Positions 8,760-18,373 of a stretch of 64,000 nt of DNA are shown here, piece after piece; position 1 is the stretch's first letter, and each line of letters begins with the position of its first letter. The translations under genes and the position numbers were made by a program. The notes under the pieces were generated by a model, which saw only the letters and a program-made list of their open reading frames with translations, was not told the origin of the DNA and made no database searches. This DNA is from Alteromonas sp. 5E99-2 (lineage in GTDB: Bacteria > Pseudomonadota > Gammaproteobacteria > Enterobacterales > Alteromonadaceae): contig NZ_JAFNJE010000009.1 in NCBI RefSeq assembly GCF_017368475.1, positions 91,732 to 155,731 of the forward strand, written 5' to 3'.

Positions 8760-8769
8760 GAGCGTTTTA

Positions 8770-9312
8770 ATGAAAAACTTTAATTTACATATAATTATAT
8801 TTGGTGCGTTTTCGTTACTTATGGGCTGTGGTTCAGGTGTTGACGTTGCAAGCTCAGAAGAATCATCAAAAGCAGATTTGAAACACAACTACCAAAAGCC
8901 GGGTGCGCCGATTGAAATGACATATAAAGTATTAACGCAGGCAGCTCAAGCGGGAGATGAAGTAGAAATTGAAGTGAGTTTTGATTCACCTGTCAAATCA
9001 ACGATATCTACAAAATTAAACCCGCTCAAAAATATGTCATTAGTCAACGATAAGACAAGTTGGCAAAGTCATGTAGCTAAATCGGGTGAATTTGAATCGT
9101 TACCAAATCTAAAATTGAAGGCGCAAGCTGACGGCTTGTACTATGTTACTTTGGTTGCCTCTATTGAAGTTGACGGCAATGTACAATCTAAACCTTTTGT
9201 TATACCTATAAAAGTAGGCAAGGGTAATGTTAACTTAGAATCAAGTGGTGAAATCATTGTTGATGAATCTGGAAATAAGTTGATAGTTCACAAAGCAGAA
9301 AAAGGCGAGTAA
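8770..9312 (+). CDS. Small surface lipoprotein, beta-rich, unknown function
   Basis: 180 residues from the ATG at 8770, which has AGGAG seven bases upstream overlapping the end of the previous gene. The longer frame from 8695 lies inside that gene and would hide the signal peptide. The signal ends at the lipobox LLMGC. The rest looks like a single immunoglobulin-like beta sandwich (VEIEVSFDSPV, KLKAQADGLYYVTLVASIEV). It is probably co-transcribed with the metalloprotease-like lipoprotein and ends at a strong terminator, so the two form a unit and may be partners. Confidence 0.75.
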   Translation: MKNFNLHIIIFGAFSLLMGCGSGVDVASSEESSKADLKHNYQKPGAPIEMTYKVLTQAAQAGDEVEIEVSFDSPVKSTISTKLNPLKNMSLVNDKTSWQSHVAKSGEFESLPNLKLKAQADGLYYVTLVASIEVDGNVQSKPFVIPIKVGKGNVNLESSGEIIVDESGNKLIVHKAEKGE

Positions 9313-9331
9313 TAAAGGTTAGTTATTATAT

Positions 9332-9360
9332 AAAAAGGCGGGCAATGACTCCGCCTTTTT
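9332..9360 (+). terminator. Rho-independent terminator
   Basis: A perfect 10-bp inverted repeat, AAAAAGGCGG at 9332-9341 and CCGCCTTTTT at 9351-9360, with a 9-base loop. The T run at the end makes it a terminator for the two-lipoprotein operon. Confidence 0.9.
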
Positions 9361-9426
9361 AAGTAAAAGAATATAAATAAATTGAAATCTGAATGACGTA
9401 AATGCATTGAGATGCGTATTACCCTT

Positions 9427-9450
9427 ACAGTAATATAATGCATTTACTGT
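9427..9450 (+). promoter_or_regulatory. Possible promoter-operator upstream of DUF1800 gene
   Basis: Arms ACAGTAA (9427-9433) and TTACTGT (9444-9450) form a perfect 7-bp inverted repeat that encloses TATAAT at 9434-9439. A repressor bound here would cover a -10 box. The best -35 candidate, TTGAGA at 9407, is spaced a little too far (21 bases), so promoter identity is uncertain. Confidence 0.4.
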
Positions 9451-9559
9451 CATTATTTATTGACACAGTTACCTACATTATTCGTAGCTAAAATTAAACA
9501 ATAGCTATTTATATAAACAAAAACTCTCTATAGTCGAACGCACATCAGAGGGAAAAGGT

Positions 9560-12202
9560 TTGTATAAGTTGAAATACTACAAAGCTGTTTTGGTATCTTT
9601 ATTTATTGGGATAATAAGTGGTTGTGGCGGTGGTGGCAGTGAAAATGCACCCGTAACTCTGCAAGAACAAATAACGCCTTTACCTCAAGTCAACTTAGTG
9701 GCTACTCAAGCCATAGCATATGAAAAAACAGAAGAACCCGCGAGTTTTACTTTTACTCGAAGCAGTTCAAATAATGCGTTAAGCGTTAATTTTGAATTAG
9801 GTGCGGGAGAAGACCCTGCCAAACTAGAGCCAAACACAGACGATTATGATCTGGTCTACCTCGACACGAAAGAGGTAGTGACTGGTACCTTGAGTTTTCT
9901 TCAAGGGCAGGATCAACGAATAATACAAGTTCGCCCTCATGTTGATGAACGTTTTGAAGCTCCTCAGAGTTTATCTATTCGTTTAGTAGAAGGCGATGGC
10001 TACGTTATTGATACACCGAATAGCCAAACTGTTGAGATAGTCGATGCGCGAAATACCGATGAAAATCAGCAGAATTTTGTTGGCATATTTAGACCTGTAG
10101 AAGGGGTAGCTACAACTGCTACTGGCGTATTGAGCTTAGCACTTAGCGGTGACAATCAAACCGCTACTTTAAATTATAATTTTCAAAATTTAAGCTCTAA
10201 GAAACAAGACCAATTTTTAGACATTGCTCCAAGTGGCGTTACTTATGCTGATTTACCTAAAGAGGATAGGGTTGAAAATTTTGTTTTTGAAATTAGACCT
10301 GGTGGCATTTATACGGTTAACCAAGAAGTACTCGACGCTTTATTTAATGGTAATTTCTTTGTTCGAATTTTGTCAGATGATTTTCCCGAAGGGGAAATTA
10401 TTGCTGCCATTCAACGCTTTGGAGAATCTAAAGGGCAAGAAATTCTTGAAGAAAAGTTAACAATAGATCAGATAGATAGGGATGTTATTCGTTTTTTAAA
10501 TCAATCGACATTTGGCGCAACTGAAAAGACCTATAACGAAATTCGTGAAAAAATTGATGATAGTGGAAGTAACCGCCTTCAAATTTATGAAGAGTGGATA
10601 GACAGCCAGCTAGATATGCAGCCAACCAATATGACAGATCTTATGACGGGCATTTCAAGCAACGAGGCGTTAGGTATCGCTACGCGTTTCGAACGTTTAC
10701 ATACCTTTTGGACACTTGCTGTGAATAGCCCTGATCAGTTACGACATCGTTTGGCACAATCGTTAAGTGAAATTTTGGTAGTCAGTGACGACGTCAATCC
10801 TATTTTCAATGCTTATCTTGGTTTAACAACCTATTGGGACATGCTTGCTTCTAGTGGTTCTGGAACTTATGAAAGTTTACTTGGAAATGTAACGCGTCAC
10901 ACCACTATGGGAACGTATCTTAGCCACTTACAAAATCAAAAAGAAAATCCAGAAGAAGGTATATTTCCCGACGAAAATTTCGCTCGTGAAATTATGCAGT
11001 TGTTCAGTTTCGGCTTAGTGCACTTGAACCAAGATGGATCCCTTGTTCTGGATTCAAATAACGCACCTATTCCTACCTATGACAGTCTAGTGATTAGTGA
11101 AATGGCCCGTGTTTTTACTGGATTAAGTGTGAGTAGAGTGTCAGTACGGGATACGGACACGGATGTTGAAAACACCAATTTTAATGCAGATGACAGAAAT
11201 TCAAGTGGAAACCAAGCGCAATGGACACATCCTATGCGGTTTTTTCCTGATTTCCATGATTTTGGTGAAAAACGTTTGTTTACTGACCAAGGCCAACAGC
11301 GGGTTATTGAAGGTCGTTCTGAATCCATCGTATCTGCAGACCAAGAGCTTGATGAAGTCATTAGCGCACTAGTCGGGCATTCTTCAACAGCTCCACGGAT
11401 TAGCGGTCTGTTAATTCAACAGTTAGTGACATCAAATCCTAGTGGAGCATACATTCAACGTGTTGCTAGCGCGTTCGGAGAGAATGGAGATATGCGTGCT
11501 ACGATTAAAGCGATTTTACTTGATCAAGAAGCCCGTAATCCGAATGTCATCGACGTCGAATCGTTTGGTAAGCAAAAGTCACCTCTTTTTCAGTTAACAT
11601 CATTTATGCGCATGACAGACGTGTCGAGTCAGTTCTATCTGGATGGACGTAATCATGATATTGAATTCGCCAATGCTGATCGTTTTGATAGTGATGGTAC
11701 CTTTCTACGAGTTGGCGCTTTCAGTACTGACCATATTAATTTAGCGGCACCCAGTGTATTTAATTTTTACTCGCCTGATTATTCTCCGCCAGGTGAGTTT
11801 GCGAATCGTTCTTTGGTAGCGCCTGAAATGGAACTGTTAACAGAAACGTCTTTGTTCGACACGATAAATGATTTCTTTTTGCTAATTGACCGAGGAACTG
11901 CTGACTCTGGTGCTAGAGCCGATGCCTATAGTCTTAGCAGAACAGAACAAACCGTTGTAATCAACCGACAGAATTTAAATGCAATCTATGATAATGCGCC
12001 AGGTAGTACACGAGATAAGGCGGCTGCCTTAGTGGATTATTTAGACTTTTATTATAACGCTTCGCAAATTGCCCTGACGGAAGACATTTCCGGTACACGA
12101 GGCTTTATTATTGATGCGGTGGTTAATTCAAATGATGATGAGCGACTGGATATTGCATTGTATGGCGTAGTTAATGCGCCAGAATCCTTAGTGTTGAAAT
12201 AA
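9560..12202 (+). CDS. DUF1800 lipoprotein with Calx-beta-like and CHRD domains
   Basis: 880 residues, TTG start after AGGGAAAAGG. The signal ends at lipobox ISGC, followed by a Gly-rich tether. A Calx-beta-like segment (about 45-165) leads to a CHRD domain (about 170-290: NFVGIFRPVEG, GNFFVRILSDDFPEGEIIAAIQ) and then a long DUF1800 region (about 305-880) with FLNQSTFGAT, RLAQSLSEILVVSD and DENFAREIMQLFSFGL. DUF1800 proteins are usually encoded next to DUF1501 proteins, as here (64 bases downstream). No biochemical function is established for the pair as far as I know. The lipid anchor suggests cell-surface or periplasmic placement. Confidence 0.88.
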   Translation: MYKLKYYKAVLVSLFIGIISGCGGGGSENAPVTLQEQITPLPQVNLVATQAIAYEKTEEPASFTFTRSSSNNALSVNFELGAGEDPAKLEPNTDDYDLVYLDTKEVVTGTLSFLQGQDQRIIQVRPHVDERFEAPQSLSIRLVEGDGYVIDTPNSQTVEIVDARNTDENQQNFVGIFRPVEGVATTATGVLSLALSGDNQTATLNYNFQNLSSKKQDQFLDIAPSGVTYADLPKEDRVENFVFEIRPGGIYTVNQEVLDALFNGNFFVRILSDDFPEGEIIAAIQRFGESKGQEILEEKLTIDQIDRDVIRFLNQSTFGATEKTYNEIREKIDDSGSNRLQIYEEWIDSQLDMQPTNMTDLMTGISSNEALGIATRFERLHTFWTLAVNSPDQLRHRLAQSLSEILVVSDDVNPIFNAYLGLTTYWDMLASSGSGTYESLLGNVTRHTTMGTYLSHLQNQKENPEEGIFPDENFAREIMQLFSFGLVHLNQDGSLVLDSNNAPIPTYDSLVISEMARVFTGLSVSRVSVRDTDTDVENTNFNADDRNSSGNQAQWTHPMRFFPDFHDFGEKRLFTDQGQQRVIEGRSESIVSADQELDEVISALVGHSSTAPRISGLLIQQLVTSNPSGAYIQRVASAFGENGDMRATIKAILLDQEARNPNVIDVESFGKQKSPLFQLTSFMRMTDVSSQFYLDGRNHDIEFANADRFDSDGTFLRVGAFSTDHINLAAPSVFNFYSPDYSPPGEFANRSLVAPEMELLTETSLFDTINDFFLLIDRGTADSGARADAYSLSRTEQTVVINRQNLNAIYDNAPGSTRDKAAALVDYLDFYYNASQIALTEDISGTRGFIIDAVVNSNDDERLDIALYGVVNAPESLVLK

Positions 12203-12266
12203 CACAATATGGATACGATTAGCACAGTTTGGTGTCTTACGAATAATTGTTATATGGAACATAAAT

Positions 12267-13694
12267 ATGAGCAATAAATTAACCAGAAGACAATTTGGGA
12301 AACGCCTTGGTAGCCTTGGTTTGAGTGCATTAGCAGCAAATACTATTGGGCTCTCAGGTTTGCTCAGTGCGAGTAAAGCGCTAGCACAAACGTCGGATTA
12401 CAAAGCACTAGTATACGTGTACCTGTTTGGCGGTAATGACAGCTTTAATATGGTCGCGCCGAAGGATGATGGTGTACTGCGTAGTCGTTATGAAAGTGGC
12501 CGAGGAAGGGTTGCGATACCAGCAGATGAATTACATACATTGAACTTGCGTTCGGATGCATTAATATCCAGTGGCGAGTTCTACAATGGCTTTGGCATGC
12601 ACCCCAACTGTGGTGATTTGGCCGATATGTTTAATAATGGCGAAATGGGAATATTAAGTAATGTAGGTAATCTTATTGAGCCAACCAACCGAACTAGCTT
12701 TTCGAATACATCTCAGCAGTTACCACCGCAATTATTTTCTCATGCAGACCAATCACGTCAACTACTCAGTGAACCGACTAGCACTATTCGTTATGGATGG
12801 GGGGGCCGTATTGCTGAGATTTTAGGAGAATTGAACTCTGACACTTCACTTTCTCCATTGCTATCAACTGCTGGATTAAATCCCTTTCAGCTGACACTTA
12901 ACCGGTTAATCAGTACATACTCTACAAACACACAAGGACCGTCAGCGCTTCGCAATGCTACTAATGTAAGGCGGACAATGCTCGATGGCTTTATGAGAGC
13001 GCCTTCATTTGATTTATTTTCCCAGCGTTATCGCAACGTTTATGATTCCGCCGTGTTGGCAAATTCAACTGTAGGTCAAGCCTTTGATATTGCAAATAAT
13101 TCTTCTGTGAATTATGACGAAATTTTCGATGCAGCAGGGGCAGGGAATACAAGCCTAGGCGATCAATTAAAAGCGGTTGCTAAATTAATTGCAGGTAAAG
13201 ATGCCAGTACGAATAATAGACCTATTTATTTTGTACGCATTGGCGGTTTTGATCAACACACCAGTTTGTTATTGGATCACGCAGAAAGAATGCAAGAACT
13301 TAACAATGGGTTAAAAGCGTTTCGTGACACGTTAATGGAGCAAGGCGATTTTGGTAATACCTTAACCCATGTTGGCTCTGAATTTGGCCGAACTTTTACG
13401 TCGAATAGTTCGGGCACCGACCATGGTTGGGGAGGCAATATGATGGTTATGGGCGGGCCTGTGAATGGAGGGCACTTCTTTGGGCGTTACCCAGATCTTG
13501 TCCTGGGGGGAGAACGAGATGCAGACAGCCGAGACAGAGGACGCTGGATCCCACAAACATCAACATACCAAACCGCGGCAGTCATGGCGAATTGGCTTGG
13601 GGTCCAACCATCTGATTTAAATACTATCTTCCCAACGCTAGTGAACTTTGACGATCCGCTTGGGCAAGATGCTAATATTGGCTTTATTCGTTAA
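12267..13694 (+). CDS. DUF1501 protein, Tat-exported
   Basis: 475 residues beginning with a twin-arginine signal (TRRQFGKRLGSLGLSALA, cleavage near KALAQ). The mature part is DUF1501, related to sulfatase/alkaline-phosphatase-fold proteins: LVYVYLFGGNDSFNMVAP at the start, RIGGFDQHTS in the middle, and GTDHGWGG near residue 390, a likely metal-site segment. Tat export implies that it folds, probably with a cofactor or metal, in the cytoplasm. It is the partner gene of the DUF1800 lipoprotein and is likely in the same transcript. Substrate unknown. Confidence 0.88.
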   Translation: MSNKLTRRQFGKRLGSLGLSALAANTIGLSGLLSASKALAQTSDYKALVYVYLFGGNDSFNMVAPKDDGVLRSRYESGRGRVAIPADELHTLNLRSDALISSGEFYNGFGMHPNCGDLADMFNNGEMGILSNVGNLIEPTNRTSFSNTSQQLPPQLFSHADQSRQLLSEPTSTIRYGWGGRIAEILGELNSDTSLSPLLSTAGLNPFQLTLNRLISTYSTNTQGPSALRNATNVRRTMLDGFMRAPSFDLFSQRYRNVYDSAVLANSTVGQAFDIANNSSVNYDEIFDAAGAGNTSLGDQLKAVAKLIAGKDASTNNRPIYFVRIGGFDQHTSLLLDHAERMQELNNGLKAFRDTLMEQGDFGNTLTHVGSEFGRTFTSNSSGTDHGWGGNMMVMGGPVNGGHFFGRYPDLVLGGERDADSRDRGRWIPQTSTYQTAAVMANWLGVQPSDLNTIFPTLVNFDDPLGQDANIGFIR

Positions 13695-13960
13695 TAATCC
13701 TAAGTTTAAGGCTTAAGTTCGAGGGGACTTCGCGTCCTCAACGTTAAACGCTTTATTCCCTTTATCATCACTCTAATCTCCACTTGTTCAAAAAGGCATT
13801 GGTTTCAAAGTGGTTTTTTCTTCGTCATTTTCATTTTAAACATTCTTATCGTCATAATTTGTTCATCTATTTATCGCAGATGAGTAACCAATTTGTCATT
13901 TAATCTGCTCATTATTAATTCGCCCTAGTGAGGGACATAAAATTAATAATCTTTTAACGC

Positions 13961-16519
13961 ATGATCATAAGAATGAGAAATTCCATGGCAATATCTTCAA
14001 GAAATAAAGTTAAAGTAACTTTGCTCGCACTTTCGGTAGCCGTTGCTCTCAGTGGCTGTGATGGAGACGACGGTGCTCAAGGAGCAAATGGTGTAGATGG
14101 TGTCAACGGTGCTGACGGAGCCAACGGGCAAAATGGTGCTCCAGGTTTAGCAACGCTAACAGTTGTAACCGAATTAGACGCACCGGGTGTTAGACCTTGT
14201 TTCAACGGGTTCGTAATTACACAAACAGGGCAAGATGACAATAGTGATGGCGTACTAGAAGACGCTGAAGTTGACTCTTTTGTGACGAGTTGCGGAACCA
14301 GTCAACAACCTGCGCCTATGTCGTCTTTAGTGGCTACGTTTACCACTGAAGGTGGTTCTATTCCTGATTTCGTTAGAGATAAAGTCAATACATTTGCTAC
14401 GTCAGATACAACACCCACTGGATTCCCTTTGTCGCAAGCGGTAACAGATTCTGTTCGCACTATTTCTGGTATTGGTAACAATGTAGTCACTCAATGGTTT
14501 CAACCTCTTAGTACTGAATCAGATGGGCCTTTGTTTGGCGCTAATCTAGATTACACCTCTTATTTTGGTAATGGATGGGATTCTGATTGGGGCGAAGATG
14601 ATGTAGTTGGCAGTGCACCACAGTTTAATGGCGATCCTCGTTCTGGTGTAATGTGGGCAAACCACGAATTTGTTTCTAATGGTATCCCTTTCCCTGGTTC
14701 TGCTCCAACAGGTCAGCATTTATCAAATGCGTTGTTTGCGATGGGACAAGGCATTCTTAACTTTGATGTGACCAATGATGCAGCTTGGACAGTGGAGCGA
14801 GCTGAACGTTATATCGCTATTCATAAAGCTCAAGTGGGCGGAAGTGTATTTCGCGTGAGCCAGCAAGCGAACGGTGAGTGGCGAACAGAGCAAACTGCCG
14901 ATGCAGAAAGATTTGATGCGTCTTCAAATACCTTGTCGACAGTGACTGATTTTGCATTGAATAATTTAGATATCAACGACGATGGAACTGCATTATTGAG
15001 CGGACAAATCGGTGGTATTTTAGGTAACTGTTCTGGTGGAACATCGCCTTGGGGCACGATTATTAGTGCTGAAGAAAATGTTCAAGGCGGTTATGGCGAC
15101 TTAGAAGACGCGTGGGGAAGCAGACAAGAGTTCGACCCATCGCCAACTAATGATGGTAGCGTGTGGGGACCAGGTGCTAACGTAACAATTAACTATTCAC
15201 CTGTTGCTGCGGGTGCAGCAGTATTTACCTTCACTGATGAATCATTGAACCATGAAAGAGATGTTTATGGATTCTTAAATGAAATCGATATTCGTGAACG
15301 CAGTAATGTGCCGTACTCTAGCGTGACAGAAGGCGGTGATGGCAACGGTCATAGAAAAATAGGCTCAGTTGGTCGTGCGCGCTGGGAAAACGCAACGTTT
15401 GCGACAGACGAGCAATTCGAATTAGTCGATGGCCAACCTGTTGTTATGTACGCAGCAAACGACCGTCGTAGTGGCCGCATTTATAAATGGGTTTCTGAAA
15501 GCGTATACAACGAAGGAATGACCCGCGTGCAAGTACGTGCTTTGATGGACGAAGGGAGCCTTTTCGTCGCTCACTTTGCCGATATGGATAACCGTACCGG
15601 TTATACCTTAGCGCCGACGGACCCTACTTCAACATGTGCAACATCTGATGTATCTGAGTCTGGTGAAGTAGAAGATAAAGCGGCTATATTCGCTTTAGGT
15701 TGTGAATCTCCAACTGAAGCCAATCGCGGTAGTGGTGAGTGGATATTACTTTCTACTACAAATACTGCGCAAACAGCGCCAAATGCAGGTGCAACTAACT
15801 CTGAAGGCGAAGTTGTATTAGCGGCTAATACCAGTGTTGCAGATGCATTAGCGGACGTTGATTATAATTTCATTGGTGGATTCACTGATGACAATACCAT
15901 TTATTCAGCCTTGTTTACTGCGTCTATGAAGCTAGGCGTAATGGAATTAAACCGTCCAGAAGATGTTGAATGGAATCCTATTGATGACCGCTTGTATATT
16001 GCATTTACAAATAATGGTCGCCCAACGGCACTTGATCAACAAGGTGTTATGAAAAATAACGGTCTTGGTGGTGTAGCGGGTATTGATGAGCGTCTTGATT
16101 TTGAAGGAGCAATTTTCGTTCTAGAAGAAGGCAATCAAGCAACACCAGGATCCTCTGATACCTTTACTTTTTGGGCTGCGGCGCAAGGTCAACGTGGAAA
16201 CTGCGACTTCTGCTTTGAAGACCCAGATAACATCATGATTGATGCTGAAGGCGGTGTTTGGTTCGGTACTGACGGTAATTTCAGTACTACTCGCGGTACA
16301 ACCGATGGCCTATATTTCCTCGATTTAGACCCAGCTCACCAAGCAGGACAACCTGGAATCGTTAACCCTACTTACGGATTACCTTTCCGTATTGTTACAG
16401 GTCCAAGTGATTCTGAAGCAACAGGTCCGTCGTTTAACTCAGATATGAGTACCATATTCTTTGGTGTTCAACATCCTGGAGAGCAAAATCCAAGTACATT
16501 CCCAAATGGCGCGTTGTAG
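13961..16519 (+). CDS. DUF839/PhoX-like lipoprotein with collagen-like N-terminus
   Basis: 852 residues from the first ATG (alternative in-frame ATGs at 13973 and 13985). The signal ends at lipobox LSGC (Cys33). Next come collagen-type G-X-Y triplets (about 35-62), then a DUF7151-like cysteine-flanked segment with an EF-hand-like DDNSDGVLEDAE. The remainder is DUF839, the family containing the PhoX Ca/Fe alkaline phosphatases: MWANHEF, GTIISAEEN and GRARWENA, with DPDNIMIDAEGGVWFGTDG near the end. Phosphatase activity is possible but not assured; many DUF839 proteins are uncharacterised. It follows the DUF1800/DUF1501 pair after a 266-base gap with no clear feature and ends at a strong hairpin. 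Confidence 0.84.
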   Translation: MIIRMRNSMAISSRNKVKVTLLALSVAVALSGCDGDDGAQGANGVDGVNGADGANGQNGAPGLATLTVVTELDAPGVRPCFNGFVITQTGQDDNSDGVLEDAEVDSFVTSCGTSQQPAPMSSLVATFTTEGGSIPDFVRDKVNTFATSDTTPTGFPLSQAVTDSVRTISGIGNNVVTQWFQPLSTESDGPLFGANLDYTSYFGNGWDSDWGEDDVVGSAPQFNGDPRSGVMWANHEFVSNGIPFPGSAPTGQHLSNALFAMGQGILNFDVTNDAAWTVERAERYIAIHKAQVGGSVFRVSQQANGEWRTEQTADAERFDASSNTLSTVTDFALNNLDINDDGTALLSGQIGGILGNCSGGTSPWGTIISAEENVQGGYGDLEDAWGSRQEFDPSPTNDGSVWGPGANVTINYSPVAAGAAVFTFTDESLNHERDVYGFLNEIDIRERSNVPYSSVTEGGDGNGHRKIGSVGRARWENATFATDEQFELVDGQPVVMYAANDRRSGRIYKWVSESVYNEGMTRVQVRALMDEGSLFVAHFADMDNRTGYTLAPTDPTSTCATSDVSESGEVEDKAAIFALGCESPTEANRGSGEWILLSTTNTAQTAPNAGATNSEGEVVLAANTSVADALADVDYNFIGGFTDDNTIYSALFTASMKLGVMELNRPEDVEWNPIDDRLYIAFTNNGRPTALDQQGVMKNNGLGGVAGIDERLDFEGAIFVLEEGNQATPGSSDTFTFWAAAQGQRGNCDFCFEDPDNIMIDAEGGVWFGTDGNFSTTRGTTDGLYFLDLDPAHQAGQPGIVNPTYGLPFRIVTGPSDSEATGPSFNSDMSTIFFGVQHPGEQNPSTFPNGAL

Positions 16520-16569
16520 CCATTGAGAATTAAATACTAGTTAGAAAAAAGCATGATGTGAATACATAT

Positions 16570-16594
16570 GGGAGCCTGTGATCAGGCTCCCTTT
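16570..16594 (+). terminator. Terminator hairpin after the DUF839 gene
   Basis: Perfect 9-bp stem GGGAGCCTG (16570-16578) and CAGGCTCCC (16583-16591) with loop TGAT, followed by only three T. It lies just ahead of the dihaem cytochrome gene, so it may attenuate rather than fully end transcription. Confidence 0.75.
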
Positions 16595-16630
16595 GATGTA
16601 TGCGAATACTTAAAAGTATCAGGAATAATA

Positions 16631-18373
16631 ATGAAAAGAATATGGCTGCTGTTTTTACTTTTAGTTGGCGGATGTGATTTAGCGACTAACCTTTCCTCTA
16701 AAAAAGAAACGGATGAAATTGGTTTAATTACAACAGTTTCTAATAGTAATGAACAGATTATTGATTACGAACCTCTGGCGCTAGCGTTAGCAACTCAGGG
16801 TGATATCTATAACGCAGAAGCGGTAATACCTCCTCAGTGCTATACCAAAACAGATGGAAAGAACAACCCTTGCTGGGCATGTCACACCAACAAAACCGCG
16901 CGTAACCTTAAAAGCGATTGGCCACTACAGCGTGAATATGCGTTTAGCGACCTTGGGTTAACTAACAATTGGGATAACTTGTTTAGCGACCATTCCAGTA
17001 TAACCCAGAAAATTTCCAATCAAGGGATGCTTGACTACATTCGTGAAGACAATTATTCAGAATTTAAAACTGCAATGGAAAAACAGGTAAATTACGCAGG
17101 CTGGACACCTGACATTGACCTACACGCAGGGTTTGATAACGAAGGTTTTGCGTTAGATGGAAGCTGGTGGCGTTCATTTGTATATAAGCCCTTTTTAGGT
17201 ACCTTTTTCCCCACAAATGGCGCGACAGACGACACTATGATACGTCTACCAAAGCCGTTTTATACTGATGAAAATGGGCAGTTATCAAAAGAAGTTTATA
17301 AAATTAATTTGGCTATTGTTGAAGCAACAATGACCACGGGCGGCAACGCAAATACACCAACTAATAGAAAAGTTGAACCCTTAGATGAAACCATAGCCCA
17401 TGTTGATTTGAATGGAGATGGCAAATTAACCCAAGGCGTCACTACGATTGCGAACCTGCCTAAATTTTATGTAGGTAGTGCATCAAGGTATCCGGTGAAA
17501 AAGAATTTGTACCCGAGAGACGTAGAGTTTCTTCATACCGTGAGATATGTGGACCCAGATTCCCCTAACTTCTTGTCTAAGCGTATTAAAGAAGTGCGCT
17601 ATTCAGTAAAAAATTTAGAAACGGATCGCTGGTCGATGAGTCGTTATTACGACCACGAAGAAGAAAACAAAGAAGAAGAGCGTTTACCTCTATTTGCAGG
17701 CAATGGAGTGTCTGGCATGCGCTCAGATATTGGCTGGAAACTACAAGGTTTCATTGAAGACGGTAAAGGACGGCTTCGAGCGCAAACCGACCAAGAGACT
17801 TATTATTGCATGGGCTGTCATGGCAATATTGGCGTGACCGCAGACCAGAGTTTTAGTTTCCCAAGAAAAGTGCCAGGCGAATATGGATGGGGCGAATTCA
17901 CTTTAGCTGGAATACCGGATGTACCTCAGCTTGGACATGTTTTACCTGAAATTATGACCTATTTACTCAGAAATGGTGGCGGTGACGAATTTCGTAACAA
18001 CGATGAAATGATTGAACGTTTTTTTGTTGATGGTCATTTAAACGAACAAGAAGTACGCAGAGCATCGGTAGAGGGTGACAAAGATATTCGCCATTTAATT
18101 TTACCAAGTCGAGAAAGGGCATACGCGCTAAACAAGTCCTATATGGCTTTGGTAAAACAGCAGCGCTTTGATAAAGGCAGAGACCCTATGGTGTCTATGC
18201 CTAAAAACGTACACAAAAATATAATTGAGATATCTGCTGGTCTGTCAGAAGAAAAAATCTTTAAAGACGGCACTATATTCTTAGATTGGCGTGGAACTGA
18301 TTTTGATGTCGATGAATCGACTCAAAAAGTGGTTTTAAGCTTAATTGAAGTCCAGTCTGAAGGAGCACCATAA
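16631..18373 (+). CDS. Dihaem c-type cytochrome lipoprotein
   Basis: 580 residues from the ATG at 16631, which has AGGAA upstream. The longer frame from 16568 begins inside a terminator hairpin and would bury the signal. The lipobox is LVGGC (Cys15). Two haem-binding CxxCH motifs are present: CWACH at 81-85 and CMGCH at 393-397, more than 300 residues apart. The large spacing suggests two separate cytochrome domains or one large two-haem protein. It would sit in the periplasm or on the surface as an electron carrier or oxidoreductase. It overlaps the next membrane-protein gene in a TAATG junction, so the two are translationally coupled. Confidence 0.86.
   Translation: MKRIWLLFLLLVGGCDLATNLSSKKETDEIGLITTVSNSNEQIIDYEPLALALATQGDIYNAEAVIPPQCYTKTDGKNNPCWACHTNKTARNLKSDWPLQREYAFSDLGLTNNWDNLFSDHSSITQKISNQGMLDYIREDNYSEFKTAMEKQVNYAGWTPDIDLHAGFDNEGFALDGSWWRSFVYKPFLGTFFPTNGATDDTMIRLPKPFYTDENGQLSKEVYKINLAIVEATMTTGGNANTPTNRKVEPLDETIAHVDLNGDGKLTQGVTTIANLPKFYVGSASRYPVKKNLYPRDVEFLHTVRYVDPDSPNFLSKRIKEVRYSVKNLETDRWSMSRYYDHEEENKEEERLPLFAGNGVSGMRSDIGWKLQGFIEDGKGRLRAQTDQETYYCMGCHGNIGVTADQSFSFPRKVPGEYGWGEFTLAGIPDVPQLGHVLPEIMTYLLRNGGGDEFRNNDEMIERFFVDGHLNEQEVRRASVEGDKDIRHLILPSRERAYALNKSYMALVKQQRFDKGRDPMVSMPKNVHKNIIEISAGLSEEKIFKDGTIFLDWRGTDFDVDESTQKVVLSLIEVQSEGAP

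Noticed and set aside
8695..8769. Longer start for the small lipoprotein
   Set aside because: It lies within the previous gene; the ATG at 8770 has AGGAG and an immediate signal peptide.
13362..13615. Overlapping frames on both strands within the DUF1501 gene
   Set aside because: Shadows of a conserved coding sequence with no ribosome site or family resemblance.
13715..13745. GGAC-TTCGC-GTCC hairpin after the DUF1501 gene as a terminator
   Set aside because: The stem is four base pairs and there is no T run.
16568..16630. Upstream ATG extension of the dihaem cytochrome gene
   Set aside because: It starts inside a perfect terminator hairpin and would place 21 residues ahead of a clean lipoprotein signal; the ATG at 16631 has AGGAA.
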